DNA from: DASSQJ01 sp963730165
GTDB lineage: Bacteria > Actinomycetota > Actinomycetes > Actinomycetales > Dermatophilaceae
DNA length: 64,000 nt
NCBI GenBank assembly: GCA_963730165.1
Contig: CAVSQS010000002.1
Span: 124,001 to 188,000 of the forward strand
Direction of reading: 5' to 3'
Positions 1 to 8,859 of this stretch are shown one piece after another. The notes beneath the pieces are model-generated. The model was not told the origin of the DNA, made no database searches, and saw only the letters and a program-made list of their open reading frames with translations. The position numbers were made by a program, and so were the translations under genes. Position 1 is the first letter of the stretch, and each line of letters starts with the position of its first letter.

Positions 1-282
1 CAGCGTCGCGGCGCCGGCGTAGCCGATCGAGCGCAGCAGGTGCGGCCAGTACTTCTGGAGCGCCTCCGCGTAGATCGCCACGTTGCCCGTGAAGGTGTAC
101 CCGTCGTAGACGTTGCCCGTCTGCAGCGACTGCGAGAACAGCGTCACCATCGGCGCCGCGAAGAACACGAGCAGCCAGAGCAGGCCGGGGACGAGCAGGG
201 CGTACGGGACCCAGTTGCGGCGGGGCCGGCGGCTGGGAGCGACGGTCGTCGCGCCGCCGCCGAGCCGGGCGGCCTCAGCCAT
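1..282 (-). CDS. potB: Polyamine ABC transporter permease PotB, 5' part only
   Basis: The gene runs off the left edge, so only about the first 94 residues are visible. After a short basic N-terminus comes a hydrophobic first membrane span (YALLVPGLLWLLVFFAAP), then the FSQSLQTG stretch typical of the first periplasmic loop of PotB/PotH-type permeases. It should form half of the membrane channel that imports spermidine or putrescine. Its start overlaps the end of potA by 8 bases, so the genes are probably translationally coupled in the order potD-potA-potB. A second permease (potC) would be expected just outside the window. The family call rests on this fragment plus the neighbouring PotA and PotD. 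Confidence 0.85.
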   Translation of the reverse strand, partial: MAEAARLGGGATTVAPSRRPRRNWVPYALLVPGLLWLLVFFAAPMVTLFSQSLQTGNVYDGYTFTGNVAIYAEALQKYWPHLLRSIGYAGAATL

Positions 283-1390
283 CTGCGGCCTCTTCCATGC
301 CGGCGTGGTCGTCCTGGGCGGCGTCGAGGACGAACTCGCGGCCGGGCTCCCACGACAGGGTGACGTGCTCGCCGAGACGGGCCCGGGCCGAGCCGTCGTT
401 CTGCTGGACGACGACGACGTCGCTGCCCCACGGCATCCGGACGAGGTACTGCGTCGCGACCCCGGTGAACGAGGCGTCGACGACCGCCCCGGCCAGCCGG
501 TTCCGGCCGCCGCCCTCGCCGAGGGTCAGCTTCTCGGGACGCACGCCGAGCCACACGTCGGTGAGCCCGGCCGGGACCTTCTCGGCCGCCACCGCGACCT
601 CGTGGCCCTGGACGTCGGCCGTGAGGACGCCGCCGTCGCCCCCGCCGGTGACCCGGGCCCGCAGGAGGTTGGACTGGCCGAGGAAGTTCGCGACGAAGGT
701 CGACGTCGGCTTCTCGTAGAGGGTGGACGGGTCGGCGAGCTGCTCCATGTGGCCGGCGTTCATCACCGCGATGTGGTCGGCCATGGTCATGGCCTCCTCC
801 TGGTCGTGCGTGACGTGGATGAACGTCAGCCCGACCTCCTGCTGGATCCGCTTGAGCTCGATCTGCATCTGGCGACGCAGCTTGAGGTCGAGGGCGCCGA
901 GCGGCTCGTCGAGGAGGAGGACGTCGGGGCGGTTGACGAGGGCCCGGGCCAGGGCGACACGCTGCTGCATCCCACCGGAGAGCTGGTTCGGGCGCTTTCC
1001 ACCGGCATGGCCGAGCTCGACGAGCTCGAGCGCCTCCTGCGCCTTGCGCTTGGCCTCCTTGTCGCCCTTGCGCTTCAGGCCGAACATCACGTTGTCGATC
1101 ACCGTCATGTGCGGGAAGAGCGCGTAGGACTGGAAGACCGTGTTGACGTTGCGCCGGAAGGCCCGGGTCGACGTGATGTCGGTCTCGCCGATGAAGATCT
1201 GCCCGGCCGTGGGCTCCTCGAGGCCCGCGACCATCCGCAGGGTCGTCGTCTTGCCGCAGCCCGACGGCCCCAGCAGGGCGAAGAAGGACCCTTGCGGGAT
1301 CGTCAGGTCGAGGGGGTGCACGGCGGTGAAGTCACCGAAGGTCTTGGTCAGACCGACCAGCCGGAGGTCCCCGGCGCCGTAGTCGGCCAT
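275..1390 (-). CDS. potA: Polyamine ABC transporter ATPase PotA
   Basis: 371-residue ATPase that powers the polyamine importer from the cytoplasmic face. It has a Walker A loop at residues 41-49 (GPSGCGKTT), the Q-loop in VFQSYALFPH, the ABC signature LSGGMQQR near 140, Walker B LLLDEPLGALD and the switch His in HVTHDQEEAM. The C-terminal third is a TOBE-like regulatory domain typical of the PotA/MalK subgroup, and the length fits. I chose the ATG at 1390 because it overlaps the potD stop by one base (TGATG); a longer reading upstream would run inside potD. Substrate preference (spermidine versus putrescine) cannot be read from the ATPase and is inferred from the neighbours. Confidence 0.93.
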   Translation of the reverse strand: MADYGAGDLRLVGLTKTFGDFTAVHPLDLTIPQGSFFALLGPSGCGKTTTLRMVAGLEEPTAGQIFIGETDITSTRAFRRNVNTVFQSYALFPHMTVIDNVMFGLKRKGDKEAKRKAQEALELVELGHAGGKRPNQLSGGMQQRVALARALVNRPDVLLLDEPLGALDLKLRRQMQIELKRIQQEVGLTFIHVTHDQEEAMTMADHIAVMNAGHMEQLADPSTLYEKPTSTFVANFLGQSNLLRARVTGGGDGGVLTADVQGHEVAVAAEKVPAGLTDVWLGVRPEKLTLGEGGGRNRLAGAVVDASFTGVATQYLVRMPWGSDVVVVQQNDGSARARLGEHVTLSWEPGREFVLDAAQDDHAGMEEAADG

Positions 1391-2631
1391 CAGGAGGCCG
1401 TGAGGTCCGCGTAGGCGCTGCTGAACTGCTGCTCCTCCTCGTTGGTCAGGCCGCGGAAGACGTGCGCCCGCGCGAGGACCGCGTCGGTGGGGACGATCAG
1501 CTCGTTGTTCGCCAGCTCGGGGTCGATCTTGGCGAGCTCCTCCTTGGTGCCCTTGACCGGCGGGATGTAGTTGACCCACGCCTCGACCTCGGCCATGACC
1601 GCCGGCTGGTAGTAGTAGTTGATGAGCAGCTCGGCGTTCTTCTTGTGCTTCGCCAGCGCCGGGATGACGAAGTTGTCGGACCACAGGGTGAACCCGGCCT
1701 CCGGCAAGGCGTAGCCGACCTTGTCGTTCTCGAACTGGAGCTGGACCACGTCACCGGTCCACGCGACGCAGGCGGCGATGTCGCCCTTGGTGAGCCCGTC
1801 GGTGTAGTCGTTCCCGGTGAAGCCCTTGAGCTGGCCGGCGTCCTTGGCCTTCTGGATCATCGCGATCGCCTGGTCGAAGTCGTCGGCCGTGAAGGACTCG
1901 ATGGCCTTGCCCTGCTCGAGCAGGACCAGGCCCACGGTGTCGCGCATCTCGGTCAGCAGGGTCACCTTGCCCTTGAGGGCGGGGTCGGTGAGCAGCTGGG
2001 TCATCGACTCGATCTTCTTCCCGCCGGTCGCGTCGAGGTTGTAGGCGATGCCGGCGAACCCGCTCTGCCAGGGGAGGGAGAACTTGCGGCCCGGGTCGAA
2101 CTCGACGTTCTTCAGGGACTCGACGAGGTTGGCCTCCCCGTTGGGGATGTTCGCGTAGTCGAGCGGCTGGACGTAGCCCTGCTGGATCAGGCGCGAGACC
2201 ATCCAGTCGGTGCTGCACCAGACGTCGCGACCGGTGTCCTGGCCGCCCTCGAGGAGCGGACGGACCTTCGCGTAGAACTCGTCGTTGTCGTTGTAGTCCT
2301 CCGTGTAGTTGACCTCGATGCCGGTCTCCTTGGTGAAGGCGTCGATGGAGGGCCGCGACTTCTCGTCGTCGGAGACGTCGATGTACTGCGGCCAGTTCGA
2401 CCAGTTGACGACCTTCTCGGTGTCGCTCATGTCCTGCGCCGCCGCGGCGGTGCGGGAGGCGGTGCCGGACGCCGAGCCACCGCCGGTGCCCGAGCTGCCG
2501 CAGGCGGCGAGAGCCAGCGTGGCACCGGCGCCGAGGGCCCCGGTCATCAGGGCGCGACGGGTCGTCAGGCCGCGCGCCAGCGCGGCGCGCATCGCGGGGG
2601 AGGTCAGGTCGGGGATCTGGCGCTCGGCCAT
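1390..2631 (-). CDS. potD: Polyamine-binding lipoprotein PotD
   Basis: 413-residue extracellular solute-binding protein of the PotD/PotF family, which captures polyamine outside the membrane and delivers it to PotB/C. The N-terminus carries a twin-arginine-like pair (TTRRALMTG) and a lipobox (LALAACGSS, Cys near residue 44), so it should be a lipid-anchored protein, possibly exported by Tat. The mature part begins VVNWSNWPQYID, the typical family opening, and contains the conserved ALPEAGFTLWSDNF segment. A good ribosome site (GAGGAG) lies 8 bases before the ATG. It is the first gene of potD-potA-potB. Confidence 0.92.
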   Translation of the reverse strand: MAERQIPDLTSPAMRAALARGLTTRRALMTGALGAGATLALAACGSSGTGGGSASGTASRTAAAAQDMSDTEKVVNWSNWPQYIDVSDDEKSRPSIDAFTKETGIEVNYTEDYNDNDEFYAKVRPLLEGGQDTGRDVWCSTDWMVSRLIQQGYVQPLDYANIPNGEANLVESLKNVEFDPGRKFSLPWQSGFAGIAYNLDATGGKKIESMTQLLTDPALKGKVTLLTEMRDTVGLVLLEQGKAIESFTADDFDQAIAMIQKAKDAGQLKGFTGNDYTDGLTKGDIAACVAWTGDVVQLQFENDKVGYALPEAGFTLWSDNFVIPALAKHKKNAELLINYYYQPAVMAEVEAWVNYIPPVKGTKEELAKIDPELANNELIVPTDAVLARAHVFRGLTNEEEQQFSSAYADLTAS

Positions 2632-2770
2632 GGTGGGTTCTCCTCGGGTGGTGCCGGCCGGGGCTTCCGGCGTCGGGTGCTCGGCGGGTGGAGTCGGTGC
2701 GGTCTGGGTCGGTTGTTCTCGGCGGGGGCCGGGTCAGGATCGGTGATGTCGGGTGTCGCCGTGGTCCGGG

Positions 2771-4216
2771 TCAGGACTCGATGTTGGCCATGACGTGCTT
2801 GACGCGGGTGTAGTCCTCGAAGCCGTACATCGACAGGTCCTTGCCGTAGCCCGACTTCTTGTACCCGCCGTGGGGCATCTCCGCAACGAGCGGGATGTGC
2901 GTGTTGATCCACACGCACCCGAAGTCGAGCGCGCGCGACATCCGCATCGCCCGGCCGAAGTCCTTGGTCCACACCGACGAGGCGAGTCCGTACTCGACGC
3001 CGTTGGCCCAACGGATCGCCTCCTCCTCGTCGGTGAAGCGCTGGACCGTGATGACCGGGCCGAAGATCTCGTTCTGCACCGCCTCGTCGTCCTGGCGCAG
3101 GCCCGAGACCACGGTGGGCTCGAGGAAGAAGCCGTCGCCGAGGGCGGAGACCCGGTTGCCACCGGCGGCGACGCTCGCGTGCGCGGGCAGCCGCTCGAGG
3201 AAGCCCGAGACCCGCTCGAGCTGGGTGGCGTTGTTCACGGCACCGAAGAGGGCGTCGGCGTTGTCGGGGGTCCCCACGACGGCCGAGGTGTTGGCGTACT
3301 CCGAGAGCGCGGCGACGAAGTCGTCGTGGATGCCGGGAGCGGCCAGGACCCGGGTCGCCGCCGTGCAGTCCTGTCCGGCGTTGAAGTAGCCGGCCACCGC
3401 GATGCCCTCGACGGCCGCCTCGATGTCCGCGTCGTCGAAGACGACGACCGGGGCCTTGCCCCCGAGCTCGAGGTGCACCCGCTTGACGGCGGGAGCGGCG
3501 CTCGCGGCCACCTCGGCGCCGGCCCGGACCGAGCCGGTGATGGCGACGAGGGCGGGGGTGCGGTGCTCGACGACCATCCGGCCGGTGTCGCGGGTGCCCG
3601 TGACGACGTTGAGGGTGCCGGCCGGGAGGAACTCGGAGGCGATCTCGGCGAGCAGGAGGGTCGTCTCCGGCGTGGTGTCGCTCGGCTTGAGGACGACGGT
3701 GTTGCCCGCCGCGAGGGCCGGCGCGATCTTCCACACCGCCATGAGCAGCGGGTAGTTCCACGGCGTGACCTGGCCGACCACGCCGATGGGCTCGCGGCGC
3801 ACCCACGAGGTGTGCCCGGCCATGTACTCGCCGGCCGCCTTGCCCTCGAGGACGCGGGCCGCCCCGGCGAAGAACCGGATCTGGTCGACCATCGGGGGGA
3901 TCTCCTCGCTCGCCGTGAGCGCCTCGATCTTCCCCGTGTTCTCCGACTCGAGCCTCACGATCTCGTCGGCACGCGCCTCGATCGCGTCGGCGATCTTGAG
4001 CAGCGCCTGCTGCCGCTCGGAGGGGGTCGTGCGTCCCCACTCGGCGAACGCGGTCTCGGCGGCGGCGTACGCGGCGTCGACGTCCTCGGCGCCGCTCACC
4101 GGGGCCGTCGCGACGACCGCGCCGGTCGCGGGGTTGACGACGTCGGTCGTGGCGTCGGACCGCGCGTCGACGAACTCTCCGCCGACGAAGTTGCGCAGGA
4201 CACGGGGACTGGTCAT
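2771..4216 (-). CDS. Gamma-aminobutyraldehyde dehydrogenase-type aldehyde dehydrogenase
   Basis: 481-residue NAD(P)-dependent aldehyde dehydrogenase. Catalytic residues are visible: Asn154 (TPWNYP), Glu250 (LELGGK) and Cys284 (NAGQDCTA). The NAGQ-C variant and overall sequence resemble 4-aminobutyraldehyde dehydrogenases (Prr/PatD), which oxidise the aldehyde left after putrescine deamination to GABA. The start at 4216 gives the usual family N-terminus (NFVGGEFV); a longer frame upstream has no support. It lies between the polyamine importer and a divergent Lrp-aminotransferase-oxidase operon, which fits polyamine breakdown. A related betaine- or succinate-semialdehyde dehydrogenase role is possible on sequence alone. 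Confidence 0.85.
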   Translation of the reverse strand: MTSPRVLRNFVGGEFVDARSDATTDVVNPATGAVVATAPVSGAEDVDAAYAAAETAFAEWGRTTPSERQQALLKIADAIEARADEIVRLESENTGKIEALTASEEIPPMVDQIRFFAGAARVLEGKAAGEYMAGHTSWVRREPIGVVGQVTPWNYPLLMAVWKIAPALAAGNTVVLKPSDTTPETTLLLAEIASEFLPAGTLNVVTGTRDTGRMVVEHRTPALVAITGSVRAGAEVAASAAPAVKRVHLELGGKAPVVVFDDADIEAAVEGIAVAGYFNAGQDCTAATRVLAAPGIHDDFVAALSEYANTSAVVGTPDNADALFGAVNNATQLERVSGFLERLPAHASVAAGGNRVSALGDGFFLEPTVVSGLRQDDEAVQNEIFGPVITVQRFTDEEEAIRWANGVEYGLASSVWTKDFGRAMRMSRALDFGCVWINTHIPLVAEMPHGGYKKSGYGKDLSMYGFEDYTRVKHVMANIES

Positions 4217-4399
4217 GACAGCGGGGCTCCCGGGATCGACAGGGCTGTGGGCGTGGCGAGATGCTAGTCCCCTGATCCGCGAATTCACTAGGGCTCTCCG
4301 AGGGAAACCTGAGGAAAGTTACGAATCCGAGGCCTGATACCCACTGAATCCGTGGCGCGGGGACTTGCGCGACGGCGACTCTGGCGACACCATGGCGCG
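4217..4399. promoter_or_regulatory. Divergent promoter region of the polyamine cluster
   Basis: This 183-bp gap separates the minus-strand aldehyde dehydrogenase from the plus-strand Lrp operon. A fair -10 box TAGCAT for the minus-strand gene lies at 4261-4266, about 45 bases before its ATG, with a poor -35 (AGTGAA, 17-base spacing). The Lrp/AsnC protein encoded next door most likely binds here to control both sides, which is common for this family. I could not define an operator. Confidence in the -10 box is moderate; the rest is inference from position. Confidence 0.35.
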
Positions 4400-4885
4400 G
4401 TGACCCGACACCGGCCGACGGCCACCCGAAACGGCGAGACCCGCCTCGACGACGTCGCCAAGCGCATCATCGAGCTGCTCCAGGAGGACGGCCGCCAGTC
4501 CTACGCCGCGATCGCCAAGGCGGTCGGGCTCTCCGAGGCGGCGGTGCGCCAGCGCGTGCAGCGGCTCCTGGACGCCGAGGTCATGCAGATCGTCGCCGTC
4601 ACCGACCCGCTCCAGGTGGGGTTCACCCGCCAGGCCATGATCGGCATCCGGGCCGAGGGCGACCTCATCGAGCTGGGCGAGGCCCTCTCGGCGATGTCCG
4701 AGGTCGACTACGTCGTCACGACCGCGGGCTCCTTCGACATCCTCGCCGAGGTCGTCTGCGAGGACGACGACCACCTGCTCGAGCTGCTCACCCGCCGCAT
4801 CCGGGTCCTGCCCGGCGTGAGGACGACCGAGACGTTCGTCTACCTGAAGCTCAACAAGCAGCACTACAACTGGGGTACCCGATGA
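4400..4885 (+). CDS. Lrp/AsnC-family transcriptional regulator
   Basis: About 161 residues. An N-terminal winged helix-turn-helix (LDDVAKRIIELLQEDGR, then AIAKAVGLSEAAVRQRVQRL) is followed by a C-terminal ligand-binding RAM domain ending in TTETFVYLKL. Such proteins act as octameric DNA-binding regulators that sense amino acids or related metabolites. Its gene overlaps the following aminotransferase by 4 bases (ATGA), so it likely senses the pathway and regulates the polyamine genes on both sides, perhaps including itself. The start is uncertain: a GTG at 4400 gives the usual family length, and an in-frame GTG at 4352 would add 16 residues. No strong ribosome site distinguishes them. Confidence 0.85.
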   Translation: MTRHRPTATRNGETRLDDVAKRIIELLQEDGRQSYAAIAKAVGLSEAAVRQRVQRLLDAEVMQIVAVTDPLQVGFTRQAMIGIRAEGDLIELGEALSAMSEVDYVVTTAGSFDILAEVVCEDDDHLLELLTRRIRVLPGVRTTETFVYLKLNKQHYNWGTR

Positions 4886-6321
4886 CCGTGAACCCGAACG
4901 ACGTCTGGGAGCCGAGCTCCGGGCGCCACACCGCGACCGGCAAGCTCTACTCCGAGGCCGCGCGCGACCACCTGTGGATGCACTTCACGCGCCACTCCGT
5001 CTTCGAGGACCCCGGCAGCGGCGGCCTCGGCCACTCGGTGCCGATCATCGTGCGCGGCGAGGGCTGGCGGATCTGGGACGACCGCGGCAAGGAGTACATC
5101 GACGGCCTCGCCGGTCTCTTCGTCAACAACGTCGGCCACGGTCGCACCGAGATCGCCGAGGCGATGATGAAGCAGGCCTCCGAGCTGGCCTTCTTCCCCC
5201 TGTGGTCCTACGCGCACCCCCGCGCCATCGAGCTCGCCGAGCGCCTCGCCCACCACGCGCCCGGCGACCTCAACCGGGTGTTCTTCACGACCGGTGGCGG
5301 TGAGGCCGTCGAGAGCGCGTGGAAGCTCGCCAAGCAGTACTTCAAGCTCGTCGGCAAGCCGACCAAGCACAAGGTCATCTCCCGCTCCGTCGCCTACCAC
5401 GGCACGCCGCAGGGGGCGCTGTCGATCACCGGCATCCCGGCCGCGAAGGTCGACTTCGAGCCGCTCGTCCCGGGCGGCCACAAGGTGCCGAACACCAACA
5501 TGTACCGCGCCCCCGAACACCTGCGGGAGGACGAGAAGGCGTTCGGCCGGTGGGCCGCCGACCGGATCGCCGAAGCCATCGAGTTCGAGGGCCCCGAGTC
5601 GGTCGCCGCCGTCTTCCTCGAGCCGGTGCAGAACTCCGGTGGCTGCTTCCCCCCACCCGCCGGGTACTTCGAGCGAGTCCGGGAGATCTGTGACGAGTAC
5701 GACGTCCTGCTCGTCTCCGACGAGACGATCTGCGCGTTCGGCCGGATCGGCTCGATGTTCGCGTGCGACGACTTCAACTACGTGCCGGACATCATCACGA
5801 CCGCCAAGGGCGTCACGAGCGGGTACGCACCACTGGGCCTGATGATCGCCAGCGACCGTCTCTTCGAGCCGTTCCGGACGGGCACGACGTACTTCCCGCA
5901 CGGCTACACCTGGGGCGGGCACCCGGTGTCGGCCGCGGCGGCGATGGCCAACCTCGACATCTTCGAGCGGGAGGGGCTCAACGACCGCGTCAAGGAGAAC
6001 GCCCCGGCCTTCAAGTCGACGCTCGAGAAGCTGCTCGACCTGCCCCTCGTCGGGGACGTCCGTGGGGCCGGGTACTTCTACGGCATCGAGCTCGTCAAGG
6101 ACAAGGTCACCCGGGAGACCTTCGACGAGGACGAGAGCGAGCGCCTGCTGCGCGGGTTCCTCTCCAAGGCCCTCTTCGACGCCGGCCTGTACTGCCGGGC
6201 CGACGACCGCGGCGACCCCGTCGTCCAGCTCGCGCCGCCGCTCACCATGGGCCCGGCCGAGTTCGACGAGATCGAGCGCCGTCTGCGCGCGGTGCTCACC
6301 GAGGCCGAGAACCACCTGTGA
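4882..6321 (+). CDS. Class III PLP-dependent aminotransferase, probable putrescine or omega-amine transaminase
   Basis: 479 residues of the fold-type I, class III aminotransferase family. Visible features are the GGGEAVESAWKLAKQYF segment of the cofactor phosphate site, the HGT motif in YHGTPQGAL, DETICAFGRIG with its conserved Asp, and the PLP lysine in TTAKGVTSGY. The sequence resembles SpuC-like polyamine:pyruvate transaminases and related omega-amino acid:pyruvate enzymes. It would convert putrescine or a similar amine to its aldehyde, which the divergent aldehyde dehydrogenase could oxidise. It is coupled to lrp by an ATGA overlap and to the next gene by a GTGA overlap. Exact substrate is not determined by sequence. 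Confidence 0.88.
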   Translation: MTVNPNDVWEPSSGRHTATGKLYSEAARDHLWMHFTRHSVFEDPGSGGLGHSVPIIVRGEGWRIWDDRGKEYIDGLAGLFVNNVGHGRTEIAEAMMKQASELAFFPLWSYAHPRAIELAERLAHHAPGDLNRVFFTTGGGEAVESAWKLAKQYFKLVGKPTKHKVISRSVAYHGTPQGALSITGIPAAKVDFEPLVPGGHKVPNTNMYRAPEHLREDEKAFGRWAADRIAEAIEFEGPESVAAVFLEPVQNSGGCFPPPAGYFERVREICDEYDVLLVSDETICAFGRIGSMFACDDFNYVPDIITTAKGVTSGYAPLGLMIASDRLFEPFRTGTTYFPHGYTWGGHPVSAAAAMANLDIFEREGLNDRVKENAPAFKSTLEKLLDLPLVGDVRGAGYFYGIELVKDKVTRETFDEDESERLLRGFLSKALFDAGLYCRADDRGDPVVQLAPPLTMGPAEFDEIERRLRAVLTEAENHL

Positions 6322-7703
6322 GCCCCTCGTCGGGGCCGGCGACGGGGACCCGGCCGCTGTGGTGGGACACGGCCACGACGGCCGCGTCGGCGGACCCGCC
6401 CGCCGACCTCCCACTCGGCGTCGACGTCGCCGTCGTCGGGGGCGGGTACACCGGCCTCTGGACCGCCTACTACCTGGCCCGTGCCCGCCCCGACCTCGAC
6501 GTGCTCGTGCTCGAGGCCGAGCACGTCGGCTTCGGCGCGAGCGGCCGCAACGGGGGCTGGGTCTCGGCCCTCTGGCCGGTCTCGCCCGACGTCCTGGCAC
6601 GGCGTCACGGACGCTCGGGCGCCCTCGCCCAGCTCGCGGCGCTGCGCGACACCGTCGACGAGGTCGGACGGGTGGATGCGCAGGAGGGTCTCGGGAGCGG
6701 GTTCGTCAAGGGGGGCACCCTGGCCGTGGCGCGCACCGCGGCCCAGGACGAGCGGGCGAGGGCCGAGGCCGCCCACGGCGCCGCCTGGGGGGACGGGACG
6801 GTGCACCTCGGCGCCGGTGAGGCGCGGGAGCGGCTCGCCGTCCCGGGGGTGCGGGGAGCCACCTTCAACCCGAACTGCGCCCGGGTGCACCCACGCGACC
6901 TCGCCGACGGGCTCGCGGCCGCGGTGCGACGGCTCGGGGTGCGGGTCGTCGAGGGCACGCTCGTGGCCCGGGCCGGGGACGGGGTCGTCGTCCTCGCCGA
7001 CGGTCGGCGGCTCAGTGCCCGCTCGGTCGTCCTGGCCACCGAGGCATGGACGCCCGGCCTGCCGGGTCACGGGCGCGACGTCGTCCCCGTCTACTCGCTC
7101 ATGGTCGCGACCGAACCGCTCCCCGCCGACGTCTGGGACCGCGTCGGGCTCGCCGAGCGGGAGGTGTTCACCGACCACGGGCACGTCCGGATCTACGGGC
7201 AGCGGACCGCCGACGACCGGATCGCGTTCGGTGGCCGGGGCGCCCCGTACCACCTCGGGTCGGCGGTGCGGCCGGAGTTCGACCACGAGGAGCACGTCTT
7301 CGAGGCGCTGCGAGCGACCCTCACCTCGATGCTGCCCGACCTCGAGGGCGTCGCGTTCACCCACGCGTGGGGTGGGCCCCTCGGCATCCCGCGGGACTGG
7401 CACCCCTCGGTGGTGTGGGACCCGGCGACGCGCACCGGTCGCGCCGGGGGCTATGTGGGCGACGGGGTGGCCGCCAGCAACCTCGCCGGCCGCACCCTCG
7501 CCGACCTCGTCCTCGGCGAGGCGAGCCCGCTGACGCAGCTGCCGTGGGTCGGTCACCACTCCCCCCGCTGGGAACCGGAACCGTGGCGCTGGCTCGGTGT
7601 CAACGCCGGTCTGCGGCTGGCCCGCGCGGCCGACCGTGAGGAGGCGCGCACCGGGGAACCGAGCCGGCTCGAGCCCCTGCTGTCGCGGCTGACCGGCCAC
7701 TGA
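6318..7703 (+). CDS. FAD-dependent amine oxidase, gamma-glutamylputrescine oxidase-like
   Basis: 461-residue flavoprotein of the DAO (glycine/D-amino acid oxidase) family. The FAD dinucleotide motif GGGYTG sits at residues 41-46, followed by the ASGRNGGW element typical of PuuB-like enzymes. The family oxidises an amine such as gamma-glutamylputrescine to an aldehyde, releasing ammonia and hydrogen peroxide. The GTG start overlaps the aminotransferase stop (GTGA), giving a three-gene operon lrp-aminotransferase-oxidase. No glutamylputrescine synthetase (PuuA) is visible nearby, so the substrate may be a free polyamine or the synthetase may lie elsewhere. Confidence 0.82.
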   Translation: MSPSSGPATGTRPLWWDTATTAASADPPADLPLGVDVAVVGGGYTGLWTAYYLARARPDLDVLVLEAEHVGFGASGRNGGWVSALWPVSPDVLARRHGRSGALAQLAALRDTVDEVGRVDAQEGLGSGFVKGGTLAVARTAAQDERARAEAAHGAAWGDGTVHLGAGEARERLAVPGVRGATFNPNCARVHPRDLADGLAAAVRRLGVRVVEGTLVARAGDGVVVLADGRRLSARSVVLATEAWTPGLPGHGRDVVPVYSLMVATEPLPADVWDRVGLAEREVFTDHGHVRIYGQRTADDRIAFGGRGAPYHLGSAVRPEFDHEEHVFEALRATLTSMLPDLEGVAFTHAWGGPLGIPRDWHPSVVWDPATRTGRAGGYVGDGVAASNLAGRTLADLVLGEASPLTQLPWVGHHSPRWEPEPWRWLGVNAGLRLARAADREEARTGEPSRLEPLLSRLTGH

Positions 7704-7737
7704 CGCACCGACCACCCCGCACCGGCGTCGCGGTCGG

Positions 7738-7749
7738 TAGGTTCGGGGC
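7738..7749 (+). promoter_or_regulatory. Probable leaderless promoter (-10 box) of the LOG-family gene
   Basis: A TAGGTT hexamer at 7738-7743 sits only 6 bases before the GTG start at 7750, and there is no ribosome-binding sequence between them. That spacing puts the transcription start at or next to the start codon, as expected for a leaderless mRNA, which is common in actinobacteria. No convincing -35 was found. Confidence 0.4.
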
Positions 7750-8850
7750 GTGCGCGAGATCGAGACCCTGGCCGCGCTCGACGACGCACTCGCCGACGGC
7801 GGCTCGTCGCTGCGCGGCCTGCGGCTGCAGGACCTGGATCTCAGCGGCAGGGAGGAGGCCCTGCTCGGTCGCGACGACGTCGAGGGGCTCGTCGTCCTCG
7901 GCGGCCGGGTGCCCGCCGAGCTCGCCGACCACCTGCGCACCCACGGTGCCCTCGTCTTCCCCACCGACCCGCGTGCCCCCGTCGACCCCTACCGCGCCAC
8001 GTTGTACCAGCCGGGCGAGCTCTACGCCGGTCTGCGGGACCTCGGCTACGCCGCCACCCCCGACGCCCGCGCCTACCGCTGGTCGCGCGACGGGACCGTG
8101 CGTCACGACGCCTTCGTCACCCTGCTGCGCGCCATCCACGACGACTCGATGACCGACGCGCTCACCGAGGTCATCGGCGACGCGTCCGTCGTCGGCGTCC
8201 TGGGCGGGCACGCCCTGGCCCGCGACGCCGAGCAGTACGCGCTGGCTGCCGCCCTCGGTCACGCCCTCGCGCGCTCGGGCCACCTCGTCGCGACCGGCGG
8301 CGGCCCGGGCGCGATGGAGGCGGCCAACCTCGGCGCCTTCGCCGCGTCGAGCGAGGCCCTGGCCGACGCCCTGACCCGGCTACGCTCCGTCCCCGCCGTC
8401 GACGACGTCCGGGCCTGGGCCGCACTCGCCCTCGAGGTGCACGACGACCTCCTGCGCGAGCCCACGCCCGACCCCCGGCCGCGCAGCATCGGCATCCCGA
8501 CGTGGTTCTACGGCCACGAGCCTCCGAACGTGTTCGTCCACGGAGTCGGCAAGTACTTCTCGAACGCCATCCGCGAGGACGGCCTCCTCGCGCGATGCAC
8601 GACGGGTGTCGTCGTCCTCCCCGGAGCCGCAGGCACCGTCCAGGAGATCTTCCAGGCGGCGACGCGGCTGTACTACGACCGCGGCGACGCCCCCCTCCCA
8701 CGGCTGGTCCTCGTCGGTGTCCGGCAGTGGACCGAGGAGGTCCCCGTGTGGCCGGCGCTGCGTGCCCTCGCCGCCGGCCGCGCGATGGAGCACCGGCTCC
8801 ACCTCACCGGCGACGTGCAGGAGGCGGTGGCCACGGTCACCGCCCGGTGA
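7750..8850 (+). CDS. LOG-family (lysine decarboxylase-like) protein
   Basis: 366 residues. The C-terminal half is a Rossmann fold of the LOG/TIGR00730 type, with the nucleotide-binding stretch ATGGGPGAMEAAN at about 181-193 and LPGAAGTVQEIFQ near 295, the counterpart of the PGGxGTxxE phosphoribohydrolase motif. Here the usual second Gly is Ala. Family members hydrolyse nucleoside 5'-monophosphates such as cytokinin ribotides; 'lysine decarboxylase' is a historical misnomer. About 140 N-terminal residues have no feature I recognise and make it longer than typical LOG proteins (about 190 residues). The GTG start at 7750 is supported by the -10 box immediately upstream. Its physiological substrate is unknown. 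Confidence 0.75.
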   Translation: MREIETLAALDDALADGGSSLRGLRLQDLDLSGREEALLGRDDVEGLVVLGGRVPAELADHLRTHGALVFPTDPRAPVDPYRATLYQPGELYAGLRDLGYAATPDARAYRWSRDGTVRHDAFVTLLRAIHDDSMTDALTEVIGDASVVGVLGGHALARDAEQYALAAALGHALARSGHLVATGGGPGAMEAANLGAFAASSEALADALTRLRSVPAVDDVRAWAALALEVHDDLLREPTPDPRPRSIGIPTWFYGHEPPNVFVHGVGKYFSNAIREDGLLARCTTGVVVLPGAAGTVQEIFQAATRLYYDRGDAPLPRLVLVGVRQWTEEVPVWPALRALAAGRAMEHRLHLTGDVQEAVATVTAR

Positions 8851-8859
8851 GCGTCGACC

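Noticed and set aside
2753..4267. 504-residue plus-strand frame opposite the aldehyde dehydrogenase
   Set aside because: The minus strand has complete catalytic motifs, and the plus-strand product is Asp/Arg/Val-rich with no motif.
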